This document shows, piece by piece, positions 21,473-33,798 of a stretch of DNA of 64,000 nt; positions within the stretch are counted from its first letter, which is position 1; the number at the start of each line of letters is the position of its first letter. A program made the translations under genes and the position numbers. Under the pieces are notes generated by a model that made no database searches, was not told the origin of the DNA, and saw only the letters and a list, made by a program, of their open reading frames with translations. Source of the stretch: Narthecium ossifragum (lineage: Eukaryota; Streptophyta; Magnoliopsida; Dioscoreales; Nartheciaceae); the NCBI GenBank assembly GCA_963920575.1, contig OY986973.1:4815054-4879053 (forward strand), read 5' to 3'.

Positions 21473-23835
21473 TGTCGCGCCCCGACCCGCGAAAGCCCAA
21501 CCGGGCCGGGCGACGCGAACCGGAACCTAACAAACGCGGAAGAAAAGCTGGCGAGGGTTCCCTCTAACCTATTGGTCTCCCTAGCAGTTCACCAAAAGCA
21601 TCCCCAAAATAAAGATACAATATAATAATGAAACCTCGAACCACAGATTTAAAACTCAAGTGATTATACAAATCCTCGGAGAGGGGAAGATTCAAAAATA
21701 CAACACTCCCGTAGGAGACTATCTAACATAGGGTATAAAAGCAATAAAGATCGATCACCACCTCTCAGACTCCGCCTGGCGCCGCCGCATCGCCACCCAA
21801 CTGCCCGGTAGGGGCCAAGGAAGAAGAACTGACTCCTGCACCTGCAAAACGCAGCCCCGGGTAGGTGTGAGCACTAAGCTCAGTAGGGATCTACACTACG
21901 ACACACAGAAGGAAAAGGGAAACACAACAGTGTCGCCCTCGAGTAGGATCTGGGTGTATACAGGGGTCCCATAACTCCACCGCATGTCCTTGAGGCCCAG
22001 GGACGGCACTCAATAACACCTGAGGCCCAGGGACGGCGCTCAGGAACAGGAACAACACTGGCGACACCAAAGGTATGCACAGTGGGACACCGGCTACACC
22101 TCAGCATCCGACTCGAGACCGACACGACCTCTACAAACATCAAGCCACAAGTGTACCAGTCATCTAAGCCTATCATCGAAATGACTGGACATCATAATTC
22201 AACCGGGTCCTAACAGCCCAACCCCGGTCCTAGGGCTAAGTCCGACCTTCCAGCTTCGGGACGGCGACCCAAGGATCACCCACGCCCTAACCAATGCAAC
22301 TAATGCACACAACAACAATGCATGCTATGACATATACAGATAATAGGAAAGGCATGCAACAGTATGTCAAACATCATATAAATCTACTGGATCGCTGCAG
22401 CGGTACCACCAACCTCTGCCAGCCGATCCGCAGAGGGTCCCGGCATTACGACGGTACCGCGACCGTCACCCGTGGACTCCTGCAACGGGAAGCAACCCCG
22501 AAAACGATGATGAACAAAGCACAATATAATATTATATTCAAAAACACCCAAAGCCTCTACTTAGGGGCTAATTGATCCCGTCGATCCGACATCCAAACGA
22601 TGTCGGATTCAAGATCCAACTTAGCCACCAGTAGGTGTATAAACCAGGATCATCATAACCAAATTTCATAAACATCCAACGGTTGGATTAACGGGAAACA
22701 TTAATCAAAAATCGCTGATTAAACCAACTTACCCTTTAATTGCTGCAACGCAGCCCTCCAGCAAACAATTCACCAGAAATCGTACAGAAATCGGAAAAAT
22801 ACGAAACAAGATGGAATGGAAACCTAACGAGTAGAGCTACAACTCTTATGTTTATGAAAAGCCAAGATCATGTACTAACCGGCCGGAAAACTCGCCGAAA
22901 GCCGGCTGTTTCTCAGGAACAGCAGAAAACCAGAAATCCGAGACTAATCATCCATAAAACCTACTCAAATCTCAACTGATTAACATGAAACTTGAATCAA
23001 TTATTCTACAAGGCATAAGGAAACCAACAAAGCAAGGATCAACAAGATCCAACGGCTAGATCTCAAGAAAACCCGAAAAGAACATCAGTAGGTATAACCC
23101 TACCTAGCTGCGCTTTCCTCGGCTGATTCCCCGCGATTTGATCACCAACAAGCCTCCAAACAACTTCAGGGATCTTCCTCTAGTTGTCACGGATCCAACG
23201 AGCCAAAGAACACCCAATTTGGTGGTCGGAGGAGGGAGAACGGAAGAGGAGAAGGTGGCTGCCGGAAAAACAGGGGAAGAGCAACGTCGGGAGAGAAGAA
23301 AAGAGAAGAAGAAGAAGGAAGGAAGGGAAGAAGAAAAGGAGGGGAAAAGGGGGAGGGGACAGCCGGGAAAGAGGGAAAAAAGCTGGGGGAGGGGAGGAGA
23401 AAGTCCTCCCCTTCTGACAGGGGAGAGCGACGGCCAGCGGTGGCCGTCCTCGCGAAGCAGAAAACCAACCGACTTATGAATGATCGATCCTTACTCAAGG
23501 GAGGATCGATCCTTCATGACGATTCACAAGGCTTTCTGGCACGAAGAGGATCGATCCCTTGTGACGATTCACAAGGCTTTCTGGCACGAAGAGGATCGAT
23601 CCCTTAGCCATAGAGGATCGATCATTTGTGTGCTGAAAGCTAAACTTGGGCAAGAACTCAAGCCCAAGTCCGGATCTTTCGATCCCGGGTTCACCTAGCC
23701 ATTCTAAACAAACACGAACACAGACAAGGCCAGTGTGTGCACACGCGGGTGTGAAACAAACCAACAAGGCGCAATTTACCAAATTGCCCTTGCGGTCTAC
23801 AGCGAGCCACAGGGGTAGAGGGGCAGGTCCTCACA
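21473..23835 (-). repeat. LTR of the nested gypsy element (3' LTR in its own orientation)
   Basis: Bounded by TGTCGCGCCCC and AGGTCCTCACA in plus reading, so the element's own reading starts TGTGAGGACCTGCC. Contains five GATCGATC palindromes at 23479-23622 and a 45-bp tandem duplication around GATTCACAAGGCTTTCTGGC (23521 and 23566). A strongly purine-biased block lies at 23220-23410. Open frames inside are repeat translations, not genes. Confidence 0.9.
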
Positions 23836-23908
23836 TCCTATTACCCTTAAAGGAAATCTCGTCCCGAGATTCGATAAGGGTAGGGCTCGGAACAACAAAA
23901 CAGCTACA

Positions 23909-24640
23909 CTAGAGGACAGGACAAGAAGTACCTGGAGAAGAAAACAACTGCGGAAACTCCTGCCGCAAGCGCGCCTCGCGCTCCCAAGTCACCTCCTCGG
24001 TGCCTCTGTGCCTCCACAGTACCTTGACCAAGGGAATCGTCTTGCCCCGCAAGACCTGATCCCTCCGGTCAAGTACCTGAACCGGCTGCTCAACAAAGCT
24101 CACGTCTGCCTCATGCTCAATGTCATCCACTTTGATGACATGAGACGGGTCTGGGTGATACTTTCTCAGCATCGACACATGGAAAGTCGGATGCACAGCA
24201 GACATGTGCTGAGGAAGATCCAGGCGGTAAGCTACCTCGCCGACCCTCTCTAAGATCTCAAATGGCCCGACAAACCTCGGCGCCAACTTGCCACCTCTGC
24301 CAAACCTGACAGAACCTCTGTACGGCGATGCTCGCAAAAACACTCGGTCGCCGACTGCAAACTCTAACGGTCGTCGTCTCTGATCTGCACAACTCTCTGA
24401 CGACCGCCTGACGATGTCTGGACCGGTGAGTTAAGCCTCTCCAACCTCTGTCCAGCACACTGGGGAACGACACGGCCTACCGTACAACGCCTCGAAAGGC
24501 GCTACTCCTAGACTGGACTGGTAGCTGTTGTTGTAGGCGAACTCCACCAAGGGAACGTGCTCCTCCCAGCTGCCTCCTGCATCGAGGACACATGCTCTCA
24601 GCATGTCCTCTAAGATCTGGATTGTCCGCTGCTAGAAAAG
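23909..24640 (-). pseudogene. Integrase C-terminal remnant of nested gypsy element
   Basis: Reads RTIQILEDMLRAC, FAYNNSYQSSLGVAPFEAL, then a stop and a small deletion. It continues with DRVFLRASPYRGSVRFGR, GPFEILERVGEVAYRLDL and VHPTFHVSMLRKY, ending in a chromodomain-like tail (VLWRHRGTEEVTWERE). This is the integrase end of a Ty3/gypsy pol. It joins straight to the gag zinc-knuckle region upstream, so the central pol is deleted. Not a functional integrase. Confidence 0.8.
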
Positions 24641-25608
24641 CTGAACGGTGTCCGGCTGCTCACGCACCGGAAAAGCAAACACACGCCCCCGCTGGCCGCC
24701 TCCACCTCTGGAGCGGCTCGGTCCAGCCCCCGATCCGCACCCATCACTGCTCCTCTGCCAAGCACTGGACCCTCCGCCTCGACTCCCCTGCGGCATAGCG
24801 CCCCGCGCTCCTCGCAAGTGGCAGTCCCCACGGTAGTGTCCCAGCTGCCCGCACGAGAAACATGTGACTGACGTGCTATCAGGCTGCTGACCCTGGCCTC
24901 CCCCTGACGGAACCTGCCTAGACGGCCCGGCCGTCAAGAGAACTGGCCTGGCGGACTCGGCAACTGTGCCTGGAACTGCTGCGGGTGCTGCGACCGCTAC
25001 TGAAAGCGTCGCTGACACCGCTGGTTCCCTCTGTCGAATCCCCCTCTGAACTGGGGTTGCTGCTGCGGTGTACTGGTAGAGGATACCGGTGGAACTGCCC
25101 GGTACCTCTCGTCCTGTGACTGCGCCTCCACTACTAAGGCGCAGTTCAGAACTGCTGAGAGCGTCTGGAAGCGGTGGGAACACGTCTGGCGCCTGATCTC
25201 TGGACGAAGACCCCACTCAAACTGCCGTGCCCTGGCCACCGGATCTGCTGCCACTGCCCCCGCAAAACGGACCAAGTGCGTGAACCGAGTGGCATACTGC
25301 TGAAACCTCAGCAAGACCACCACAGCGGTCCGCGCGTCGACCGGAGCGAGAACCCCCTCCTCGGCGAGAAGGGCCTCCTCCCGTGCGACCGAAACCGTCG
25401 CTGGTGATGGCTCAGCCCGTCTAGCTCTGACCTCCCTGACAGGTGCTACCCTGTCTGGTCGGGCGGGTCGACCAAGTCGTGCCCCACCCCGACCATCAAC
25501 CGAAGGTCGGCCTCGAGCTCCCGACATCTGCGCAATCACCAACAACAAATGAGCGTCCACTCGTTCGAAACCCAAGACAAAGCAGCACAACATAAAGCGG
25601 AAAAGCAT
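24633..25608 (-). pseudogene. Partial gag with CCHC zinc knuckle (nested gypsy element)
   Basis: The gag-like part includes ATRFTHLVRFAGAVAADP and RFQTLSAVLNCALVVEAQ, then a frame change. After that comes an RNA-binding zinc knuckle CFSCGQLGHYRGDC (CX2CX4HX4C) in a Gly/Ser/Gln-rich stretch. Gag is shorter than usual: the first half of the conserved retrotransposon-gag domain is missing before QQYATRFTHL. It stops at TAG 24632 immediately before integrase-like sequence. Confidence 0.72.
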
Positions 25609-25714
25609 AACACATCAAAATGAGCATGCACGGATGTTCTAGACATAGAACTAACCCATTCCACGCTCAATCTCAACCGAATCCTGATCCTAAACCCTGG
25701 GATCTACAACCTAT

Positions 25715-25726
25715 GCTCTGATACCA
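25715..25726 (-). promoter_or_regulatory. tRNA-iMet primer binding site of nested gypsy element
   Basis: The minus strand reads TGGTATCAGAGC, complementary to the 3' end of initiator tRNA-Met, separated by 3 nt from the LTR end at 25730. It fixes the element's orientation as minus. Confidence 0.88.
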
Positions 25727-25729
25727 AGC

Positions 25730-28092
25730 TGTCGCGCCCCGACCCGCAAAAGCCCAACCGGGCCGGGCGACGCGAACCGGAACCTAACAAACGCGGAAGA
25801 AAAGCTGGCGAGGGTTCCCTCTAACCTATTGGTCTCCCTAGCAGTTCACCAAAAGCATCCCCAAAATAAAGATACAATATAATAATGAAACCTCGAACCA
25901 CAGATTTAAAACTCAAGTGATTATACAAATCCTCGGAGAGGGGAAGATTCAAAAATACAACACTCCCGTAGGAGACTATCTAACATAGGGTATAAAAGCA
26001 ATAAAGATCGATCACCACCTCTCAGACTCCGCCTGGCGCCGCCGCATCGCCACCCAACTGCCCGGTAGGGGCCAAGGAAGAAGAACTGACGCCTGCACCT
26101 GCAAAACGCAGCCCCGGGTAGGTGTGAGCACTAAGCTCAGTAGGGATCTACACTACGACACACAGAAGGAAAAGGGAAACACAACAGTGTCGCCCTCGAG
26201 TAGGATCTGGGTGTATACAGGGGTCCCATAACCCCACCGCGTGTCCTTGAGGCCCAGGGACGGCACTCAATAACACCTGAGGCCCAGGGACGGCGCTCAG
26301 GAACAGGAACAACACTGGCGACACCAAAGGTCTGCACAGTGGGACACCGGCTACACCTCAGCATCCGACTCGAGACCGACACGACCTCTACAAACATCAA
26401 GCCACAAGTGTACCAGTCATCTAAGCCTATCATCGAAATGACTGGACATCACAATTCAACCGGGTCCTAACAGCCCAACCCCGGTCCTAGGGCTAAGTCC
26501 GAGCTTCCAGCCTCGGGACGGCGACCCAAGGATCACCCACGCCCTAACCAATGCAACTAATGCACACAACAACAATGCATGCTATGACATACACAGATAA
26601 TAGGAAAGGCATGCAACAGTATGTCAAACATCATATAAGTCTACTGGATCGCTGCAGCGGTACCACCAACCGCTGCCAGCCGATCCGCAGCGGGTCCCGG
26701 CATTACGACGGTATCGCGACCGTCACCCGCGGAATCCTGCAACGGGAAGCAACCCCGAAAACGATGATGAACAAAGCACAATATAATATTATATTCAAAA
26801 ACACCCAAAGCCTCTACTTAGGGGCTAATTGATCCCGTCGATCCGACATCCAAACGATGTCGGATTCAAGATCCAACTTAGCCACCAGTAGGTGTATAAA
26901 CCAGGATCATCATAACCAAATTTCATAAACATCCAACGGTTGGATTAACAGGAAACATTAATCAAAAATCGCTGATTAAACCAACTTACCCTTTAATTGC
27001 TGCAACGCAGCCCTCCAGCAAACAATTCACCAGAAATCGTACATAAATCGGAAAATTATGAAACAAGATGAAATGGAAAGCTAACGAGTAGAGCTACAAC
27101 TCTTATGTTTATGAAAAGCCAAGACCATGTAATCGCCGGCCGGAAAACTCGCCGCAAGCCGGCTGTTTCTCAGGAACAGCAGAAAACCAGAAATCCGAGA
27201 CTAATCATCCATAAAACCTACTCAAATCTCAACTGATTAACATGAAACTTGAATCAGTTATTCTACAAGGCATAAGGAAACCAACAAAGCAAGGATCAAC
27301 AAGATCCAACGGCTAGATCTCAAGAAAACCCGAAAAGAACATCAGTAGGTATAACCCTACCTAGCTGCGCTTTCCTCGGCTGATTCCCCGCGATTTGATC
27401 ACCAACAAGCCTCCAAACCACTTCAGGGATCTTCCTCTAGTTGTCACGGATCCAACGAGCCAAAGAACACCCAATTTGGTGGTCGGAGGAGGGAGAACGG
27501 AAGAGGAGAAGGTGGCTGCCGGAAAAACAGGGGAAGAGCAACGTCGGGAGAGAAGAAAAGAGAAGAAGAAGAAGGAAGGAAGGGAAGAAGAAAAGGAGGG
27601 GAAAGGGGGGAGGGGACAGCCGGGAAAGAGGGGAAAAAGCTGGGGGAGGGGAGGAGAAAGTCCTCCCCCTCTGACAGGGGAGAGCGACGGCCAGCGGTGG
27701 CCGTCCTCGCGAAGCAGAAAACCAACCGACTTATGAATGATCGATCCTTACTCAAGGGAGGATCGATCCTTCATGACGATTCACAAGGCTTTCTGGCACG
27801 AAGAGGATCGATCCCTTGTGACGATTCACAAGGCTTTCTGGCACGAAGAGGATCGATCCCTTAGCCATAGAGGATCGATCATTTGTGTGCTGAAAGCTAA
27901 ACTTGGGCAAGAACTCAAGCCCAAGTCCGGATCTTTCGATCCCGGGTTCACCTAGCCATTCTAAACAAACACGAACACAGACAAGGCCAGTGTGTGCACA
28001 CGCGGGTGTGAAACAAACCAACAAGGCGCAATTTACCAAATTGCCCTTGCGGTCTACAGCGAGCCACAGGGGTAGAGGGGCAGGTCCTCACA
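25730..28092 (-). repeat. LTR of the nested gypsy element (5' LTR in its own orientation)
   Basis: Same length and ends as 21473-23835, with scattered substitutions (for example 26091 C/G-type change in GACTCCTGC versus GACGCCTGC, and several between 26640 and 27130). Carries the same purine-rich block and the same cluster of GATCGATC palindromes (27736-27880). Confidence 0.9.
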
Positions 28093-28097
28093 GACGT

Positions 28098-28938
28098 GAT
28101 CCGTGACTCCATGTTCACCAGCAAGTTCTGACGAGGTTTTCAGGAGGCAATTGGCACACTCTTGACTTTCAGTACGGCTTTCCATCCGCATACAGACGAG
28201 CAGTCAGAGTGGACGATCCAGATCTTGGAAGACATGCTGAGAGCATGTCTCCTCAACGCGGAGGCAGCTGGGAGGAGCATTTTCCCTTGGTGGAGTTCGC
28301 CGAACAACACCTACCAGTCCAGTCTTGGAGTAGCACCTTTCGAGGCGTTGTATTATAGGTCGTGTCATTCCCTAGTGTGCTGGACAGAGGTTGGAGAGGC
28401 ACCACTCAACGGTCCAAACATCGTCAGGCGGTCGTCAGAGAGGCTAGTGCAGATCAGGCAGAGACTTCTGACGGCTCAGAGCCGGCAAAAGAGTTATGTA
28501 GATCAGAGGCAACGACCGTTAGAGTTTGCAATCGGCGACAGAGTGTTTCTGCGAGCATCGCCATACAGAGGGTCCGTCAGGTTTGGCAGGGGTGGTAAGT
28601 TGGCGCCGAGGTTTTTCAGGCCGTTCGAGATCCTAGAGAGGATCGGCGAGGTAGCTTACCGTCTGGATCTTTCTCAGCACATGTCAGTTGTGCATCCGAC
28701 TTTCCATGTGTCGATGCTGAGGAAGTATCAACCGGGCCCGTCTCATGTCATCAGGGTGGATGACATTGAGCTTGAGGCAGACACGACGTTCGTCGAGCAG
28801 CGATTCTAGTACTTGACCGGAGGGATCACGTCTTACGGGGCAAGACGATCCCCTTAGTCAAGGTATTGTGGAGGTAAAGAGGCACCGAGGAGATGACCTG
28901 GGAGCGCGAGGCGCGCATGCGGAAAGAGTTTCCGTAGT
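28098..28938 (+). pseudogene. Gypsy integrase second half and chromodomain-like tail (outer element)
   Basis: Continues the integrase interrupted at 21472. IRDSMFTSKF carries the second core aspartate region, TAFHPHTDEQSEWTIQ the glutamate region. Then come APFEALYYRSCHSLVCW, DRVFLRASPYRGSVRFGR and VHPTFHVSMLRKYQPG. Even with the insertion removed, about 40 residues between the first and second core aspartates are absent. There are stops after TSKF, at 28807 and in the tail. It is a decayed pol. Confidence 0.8.
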
Positions 28939-29039
28939 TGTTTCCTTCTCGATGTAGCTTTTGTCATATAGTTCTTTTCTGTTTCCGAGCCCTACCTTTA
29001 TCGAATCTCGGGATGAGATTTCCTTTAAGGGTTTTAGGA

Positions 29040-31410
29040 TGTGAGGACCTGCCCGTATATTCCTGGGTCGACCGCTTGGTCGGGACTGTGGCTCGTTGTG
29101 GACCGCAAGGGCAATTTGGTAAATTACACATTGTTGGTTTGTTTCACACTCGCGTGTGTACACACTAACCGTGTTTGTGTAAATGTTTGATTAGAACGGT
29201 TATGTGGACCTTGAATCGAAAGATCCGGGCTTGGGCTTGTGTTCTAACCCAAGTCTAGCTTTCTGCACCTAGAGGATCGATCCTTCCTTGCTTGAAGGAT
29301 CGATCATTTACTGATGATCGATCTTCCCTCGTGGAGGGATCGATCATTGATGCCAGAGAGTTGCGATCGTCATGAAGGATCGATCATTCCTCCAGGAATG
29401 ATCGATCATTCAAAGTCAGTTTGTTTGCCTATATAACGGACGCGACTTTCTTCTTTCAATTCTTTTGAAATTCGCGTTCTTGAGTTGAGTTCTGGCGGGA
29501 TTTGGAAGAGATTGATGACGATCGTTGGCTTGGCAGCTGGGATTGAAACTGCTCTAGTCTAGGTAGGGATCCTACCTACTTGCTTTTTCGGTTTTGTGAG
29601 TTTTGAGTTGTTTGTGGTTTGTTTTGCTTAAATCTTGCTGCATGTTCGATGGTTTTGAGCATGCTTACCGGTTTTGGACTCATGGTCCTTTGTACTACTA
29701 GATCCCAAGGTTTTACGGGATTTGGTGGAGTTTTCCCGTGGTATTTCTCGCCGTCCGGTCGCCGTAGAACCCATCAGGATCGATCATTTTGGAGGAATGA
29801 TCGATATTCCAGGGTTGGTCATGCCTAGCCCGTGAAAGATCGATCATCTGGTTGGAGATGATAGATCATGTTCCTTGGCTGGCATGGGTGAGTCCTTGGT
29901 CACGAAGGTGATCGATTATCCTGGAGGGATGATCGATCCTTGGCTTGGTGATTGATCTTCCTAGAGGGAGGATCGATCCTTTGTAGCGTGACAGGGGTTG
30001 AACCTTCCAATTTACGAGGGAGATCGATCCTTCCTCTGGAAAGGATCGATCCCTCTTGCGGCAGACAATAGTTTTCAATGGTTTTTGCCCACGGGGCTTC
30101 ATTATGTGGTTTTGTTATCGCCTTATAAACTGGTACATACTCTTAAGCATGTTAGCGCTATAATGAAGGGTAATGGTGAACCAGGAGAGTGATGACTCCT
30201 GGGATGTTTAGAATAAATGGACGGGTAGGCCTACAGCTTTCCTTAGCCTTGTATACCGGCGTGCGCCGAGGGCTTATCTGTGTGGTTTGTTATCTGTTGT
30301 TTGCGAGGCTGCTTCCCGATGCAGGTTGCTGGCGAACTGGCTGGCAATTGGTGGTGGTACCACTGCAGCATTCCTTGACTTTAAATACATGTTCACCACC
30401 CCGGGGCGGCAGCGTGCCGAGCCCAGACCTTGCTTTGTTATCATCACATATGCTGCATCCTTACCTGCCTTATTTTGCGCATGTTCATTGCATGCATTCT
30501 GGTTGTGCATTAGTTGCATGAGGTTAGGGCGTAGGCGATCTGTGGGTCGCCGTCCCGAGGCTTCGAAGCTCGGATTTAGCCCTAGGACCGGGGTCGGGTA
30601 GCTTGGACCAGGTTTGAATGGTGGTGTACAGTCGAGTTCGATGATAGGCCTATATGACTTGTACACATGTTGCTTGATGATTGTAGAGGTCATGTCGGCC
30701 TCGAGCCGGGTTTTGAGGTGTAGCCGGTGTCCAGTTGTGCCGGCTCTTGAGTAGAGGGTGTGCCTACTCAGCGGTGTCATTTTCTCGCCAGCAGTGTCGG
30801 TTACCTACTTGTGAGTCAGCAGTGTTGTTTTCTTGCTTATTGAGTGTGACCCATCATGTGATCAGTTCTTCTAGAAGATCATGATCGTGGACCTCAGGGA
30901 CACGCGATGGGGTTATGGGACCCCTGTGTACACCCATGCCTTGCTCGGGGGTGACACTGTTGCGTTTTCCTTTTCCTTCTGTGTGTCATAGTGTAGTTTC
31001 CCTGCTGAGCTTAGTTGCTCACTCCTACCCTGGTTGTGTTTTGCAGGTGCAGGCGTTAGCTCCTCTTTGGTGGCCCCTACTGGGCAGTTGGTCAGCGGTG
31101 CGGCGGCGCCAGACGGAGTCTGAGGAGAGGTGATCTGTCTTTCCATAACTGTTGTTAGTTAGCCTCCTACGGGAGTATATTTATGTTGTACTTGATCTTC
31201 CCCTATTCGAGGTTTTGTATATTAAATTTGGGTTTTGTAATCTTCAGCTTGAGGTTTATGAATTTGTAGAATTGTTAATTGATGGTAGTTTGATGAATTG
31301 TTAGGGAGACCAATAGGTTAGAGGGAACCCTCGCCAAATTTTCCACGGTTTGTTAGGTTCTGGTTCGCGTCGTCCGGCCCTGTTGGGCTTTCGCGGGTCG
31401 GGGCGTGACA
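29040..31410 (+). repeat. 3' LTR of the outer gypsy element
   Basis: Starts TGTGAGGACCTGCCC right after a polypurine-like AAGGGTTTTAGGA and ends GGTCGGGGCGTGACA. It is a diverged homologue of the inverted nested LTRs (shared blocks such as GGGCAATTTGGTAAATTAC and GGTTTGTTTCACAC). It carries about 14 GATCGATC-type palindromes between 29270 and 30055, many more than the nested copies. 2371 bp. Confidence 0.85.
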
Positions 31411-33798
31411 CCGACCCAGAAAACCCATCCGGTCCGGGGCATGAGGGTTCATACTCTATTCAATCCATCTCTGGCGCATTTATAATAAAATAAGACAACT
31501 AAATTAACAATTGATTTAGGGTCAAATTAAAATCTCTATTATAATTCAAAATTCTGATACAAGACTAAATCTCAAATATTATATATAAACTATCACAAGA
31601 TCCTTGCATAAGGTTACACATTTATCATCCCAAAAGAAGTAATCGGACCCCAAGTCCTCAAGTGCCTCCAGAAGCCGACGTGCCACCATGTGCCTGTCTA
31701 GTGGGTGCTATAGAAGAAGAGCTGATGGCTGCACCTACAAAACACAGCCCGGGTAGGAGTGAACAATAAGCTTAGCATGATTCTACACTATGACACTCAC
31801 AAAGGAAGGGAGCAGTAAAGTCCAAGGTTCCAACTCATCTCTAGGGGAACTCCACGTTACGCACACCGTCTGCCCCAGGGCACGGACACTAATGACCTCT
31901 AGTACTGTCAACAGTCATCCCTCTCAACCAAGTGCCTCAGCGTTGAAGCAACAAGGGTAGAACCCGGTGCACTACATAACTTCCCCTATCAACGAACTGA
32001 GACTGAGCCTGGAACCCAGAACGACCCCTAAACCTTGATCAAAGAAATCACAGCCAACTAGAAAGTCACCTCAAATCATCAGATTATTATAACAAATTAA
32101 ATCCTAGACCTTACTACCTAGCCTCGGTCCTAAGGCCAGATCCGACCTGCCCGAGCCCCCGGATCGGTGATTAACCCATCACCCCCGTCCTAGTCTTATG
32201 CTTTTAATGCAATCAGATGCATGCAATGCTCATACACACAAGATAAGATTCAGACATGCAACAATATGCCAGTATAATATTCAAGGCTTTGCGTAGCATG
32301 CAGCTCACCATAGGGTAGCATAGTATCGGTCTAGAATAAACGGAATAAAATAGGCACTTAGGCCTTCAACGGGATACAGCTTGACCTAAACTATCAAACA
32401 ACTATGACAACAATATAATAATAATATTTTAATTAAAGATGAGGGCTTACTTAAGACCCATTTATTCTACGCATCCCAGGGGAGACGCGACTCTCCTGGT
32501 TCAACCACAAGTCGGGCTTACAAAGATATAATAACATATATCGAAGATACGATTAAAATAATCGATCTATTGAAATCAAACCAATTATACTGCAAATCTC
32601 GAAAAATGCTATCTTTCAATTTAGCCATCTGATCAACATGAAACTTGATATGCCTACTCAATGGTATACCCCGAATCACTCTAAAACTGGATCGATCGAA
32701 TAAACAAAAATAGATCAAAACCTACGATTTCGGTAAACATCCATATTTGATAAACTAATCAAAATCCTATTGAAAATAACTTGGATTAAAACCAAACTTT
32801 GCATATTTCTTCCAAGGACCACTGAGATTATCTCCTTCAAAAATCAGCTGAATTAAATATAAAAAAAACACTTAATTCCTCAATTTAAACCAACTGTCCT
32901 GTTTCAGCGCAGACAGCTCATTTACTTCACCAGAAATTCCACGTAGCTCAAAAAATCATGAAGTCAGTTTAAGTTGAAACCTAACTCATAACTCTACAAC
33001 TTTCATGTATACCACAAACTGAGTTCATGCACGCACAGAGTTGTATTCAAGCTAGAACAACACTGATCTAATTGAAACAGAAAATCCGGAAACACATCAA
33101 TGAAAACATGCTTAAATACAACTTAAATCCGAATTAAACCTCAATCAAACTTCATACAGTTATCAATAATCCCTAGGGCAACCATCTAGCATGATTTAAT
33201 CAAGGATTTATGCATCTAATCAACAAGGGACAACAAAACAAGCTCAAAAGATAAATCCTACCTTTGCGCTAAACCAGCCGCTAAATCTCTGCCAACCCAG
33301 CTCCTCCCTCGTCGTAGAGCACCTCCAAGCTCGCCGGGGAAGCTGCCAGATCACCCTCTCTCTCAAGGCTTCACTCATGACGGGAATAAAAGGAGAAGGA
33401 AGGAGAAGAAGCGTCACAGGGAGCAAGGGAAGGAAAAGAGAGGAATAGAAGAGGTTAGGGGGTGTTTGTAGCGGGTCGTGAACCGACCAGCTACAGTACC
33501 CAATTGACCTGCTACAGAGTCGGGGTGACTCAGTGAGATTGAATCTCAGCCGTTCGTCTCGATCTTATCCAATCGAACTCCGATCTTTCGATCAATAGTG
33601 CCGACAAGGATCTAATCAAGCACATTCATCAATGCAAGACAGTGTGTGTACAATGCAGGTGTGAAATCGACCGCCAATGCGTAATGTATCAAATTGCTCT
33701 TGGGGTTTCCACGATCAACCCGATCATGAAACAAGGCAAAACGGGCCATACCCTTGACCTAACGCGGTCAGATCGGGTTGGAGGAACGGGTCCTCACA
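31411..33798 (-). mobile_element. Related gypsy LTR, probably solo
   Basis: Starts near CCGACCCAGAAAACCCATCC and ends GGGTCCTCACA. Several blocks parallel the nested LTR in the same order: the AAACACAGCCCGGGTAGGAG block, TACACTATGACACTCACAAA, and GACATGCAACAATATGCCAG. It is therefore a distant member of the same LTR group in minus orientation. No internal coding region follows. The left boundary is ambiguous because the outer LTR end (TGACA) can overlap its start, and no clear target duplication was found. Confidence 0.6.

Larger units (their letters stand above)
21473..28092 (-). mobile_element. Non-autonomous Ty3/gypsy element, full LTR to LTR
   Basis: Two LTRs of identical length (2363 bp: 21473-23835 and 25730-28092) bound a short 1894-bp interior. 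A perfect 5-bp duplication GACGT flanks the whole. On the minus strand, 3 nt after the 5' LTR (28092 to 25730), lies TGGTATCAGAGC, the primer site for initiator tRNA-Met. The interior encodes partial gag with a zinc knuckle and then jumps directly to the integrase C-terminus; protease, reverse transcriptase, RNase H and most of integrase are gone. It must have moved using proteins from another copy, or been deleted after insertion. The LTRs differ at roughly 30-40 positions by eye (~1.5%). Confidence 0.9.
20505..31410 (+). mobile_element. 5'-truncated Ty3/gypsy element, split by a nested insertion
   Basis: Contains the RNase H and integrase part of pol (20505-21472 and 28098-28938) followed by a 3' LTR (29040-31410). 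The 5' LTR, gag, protease and most of reverse transcriptase are missing. The nested element 21473-28092 interrupts the integrase and duplicated GACGT (21468-21472 and 28093-28097). The outer element's pol also has stops and an internal deletion, so it was already decayed. Its LTR is related to that of the inserted element, only diverged. Confidence 0.85.

Noticed and set aside
23138..23498. Lys/Glu-rich and complementary Pro/Ser-rich open frames in the gypsy LTR (also at 27395-27755)
   Set aside because: Products of a purine-rich block present in both LTR copies; no start context or family.
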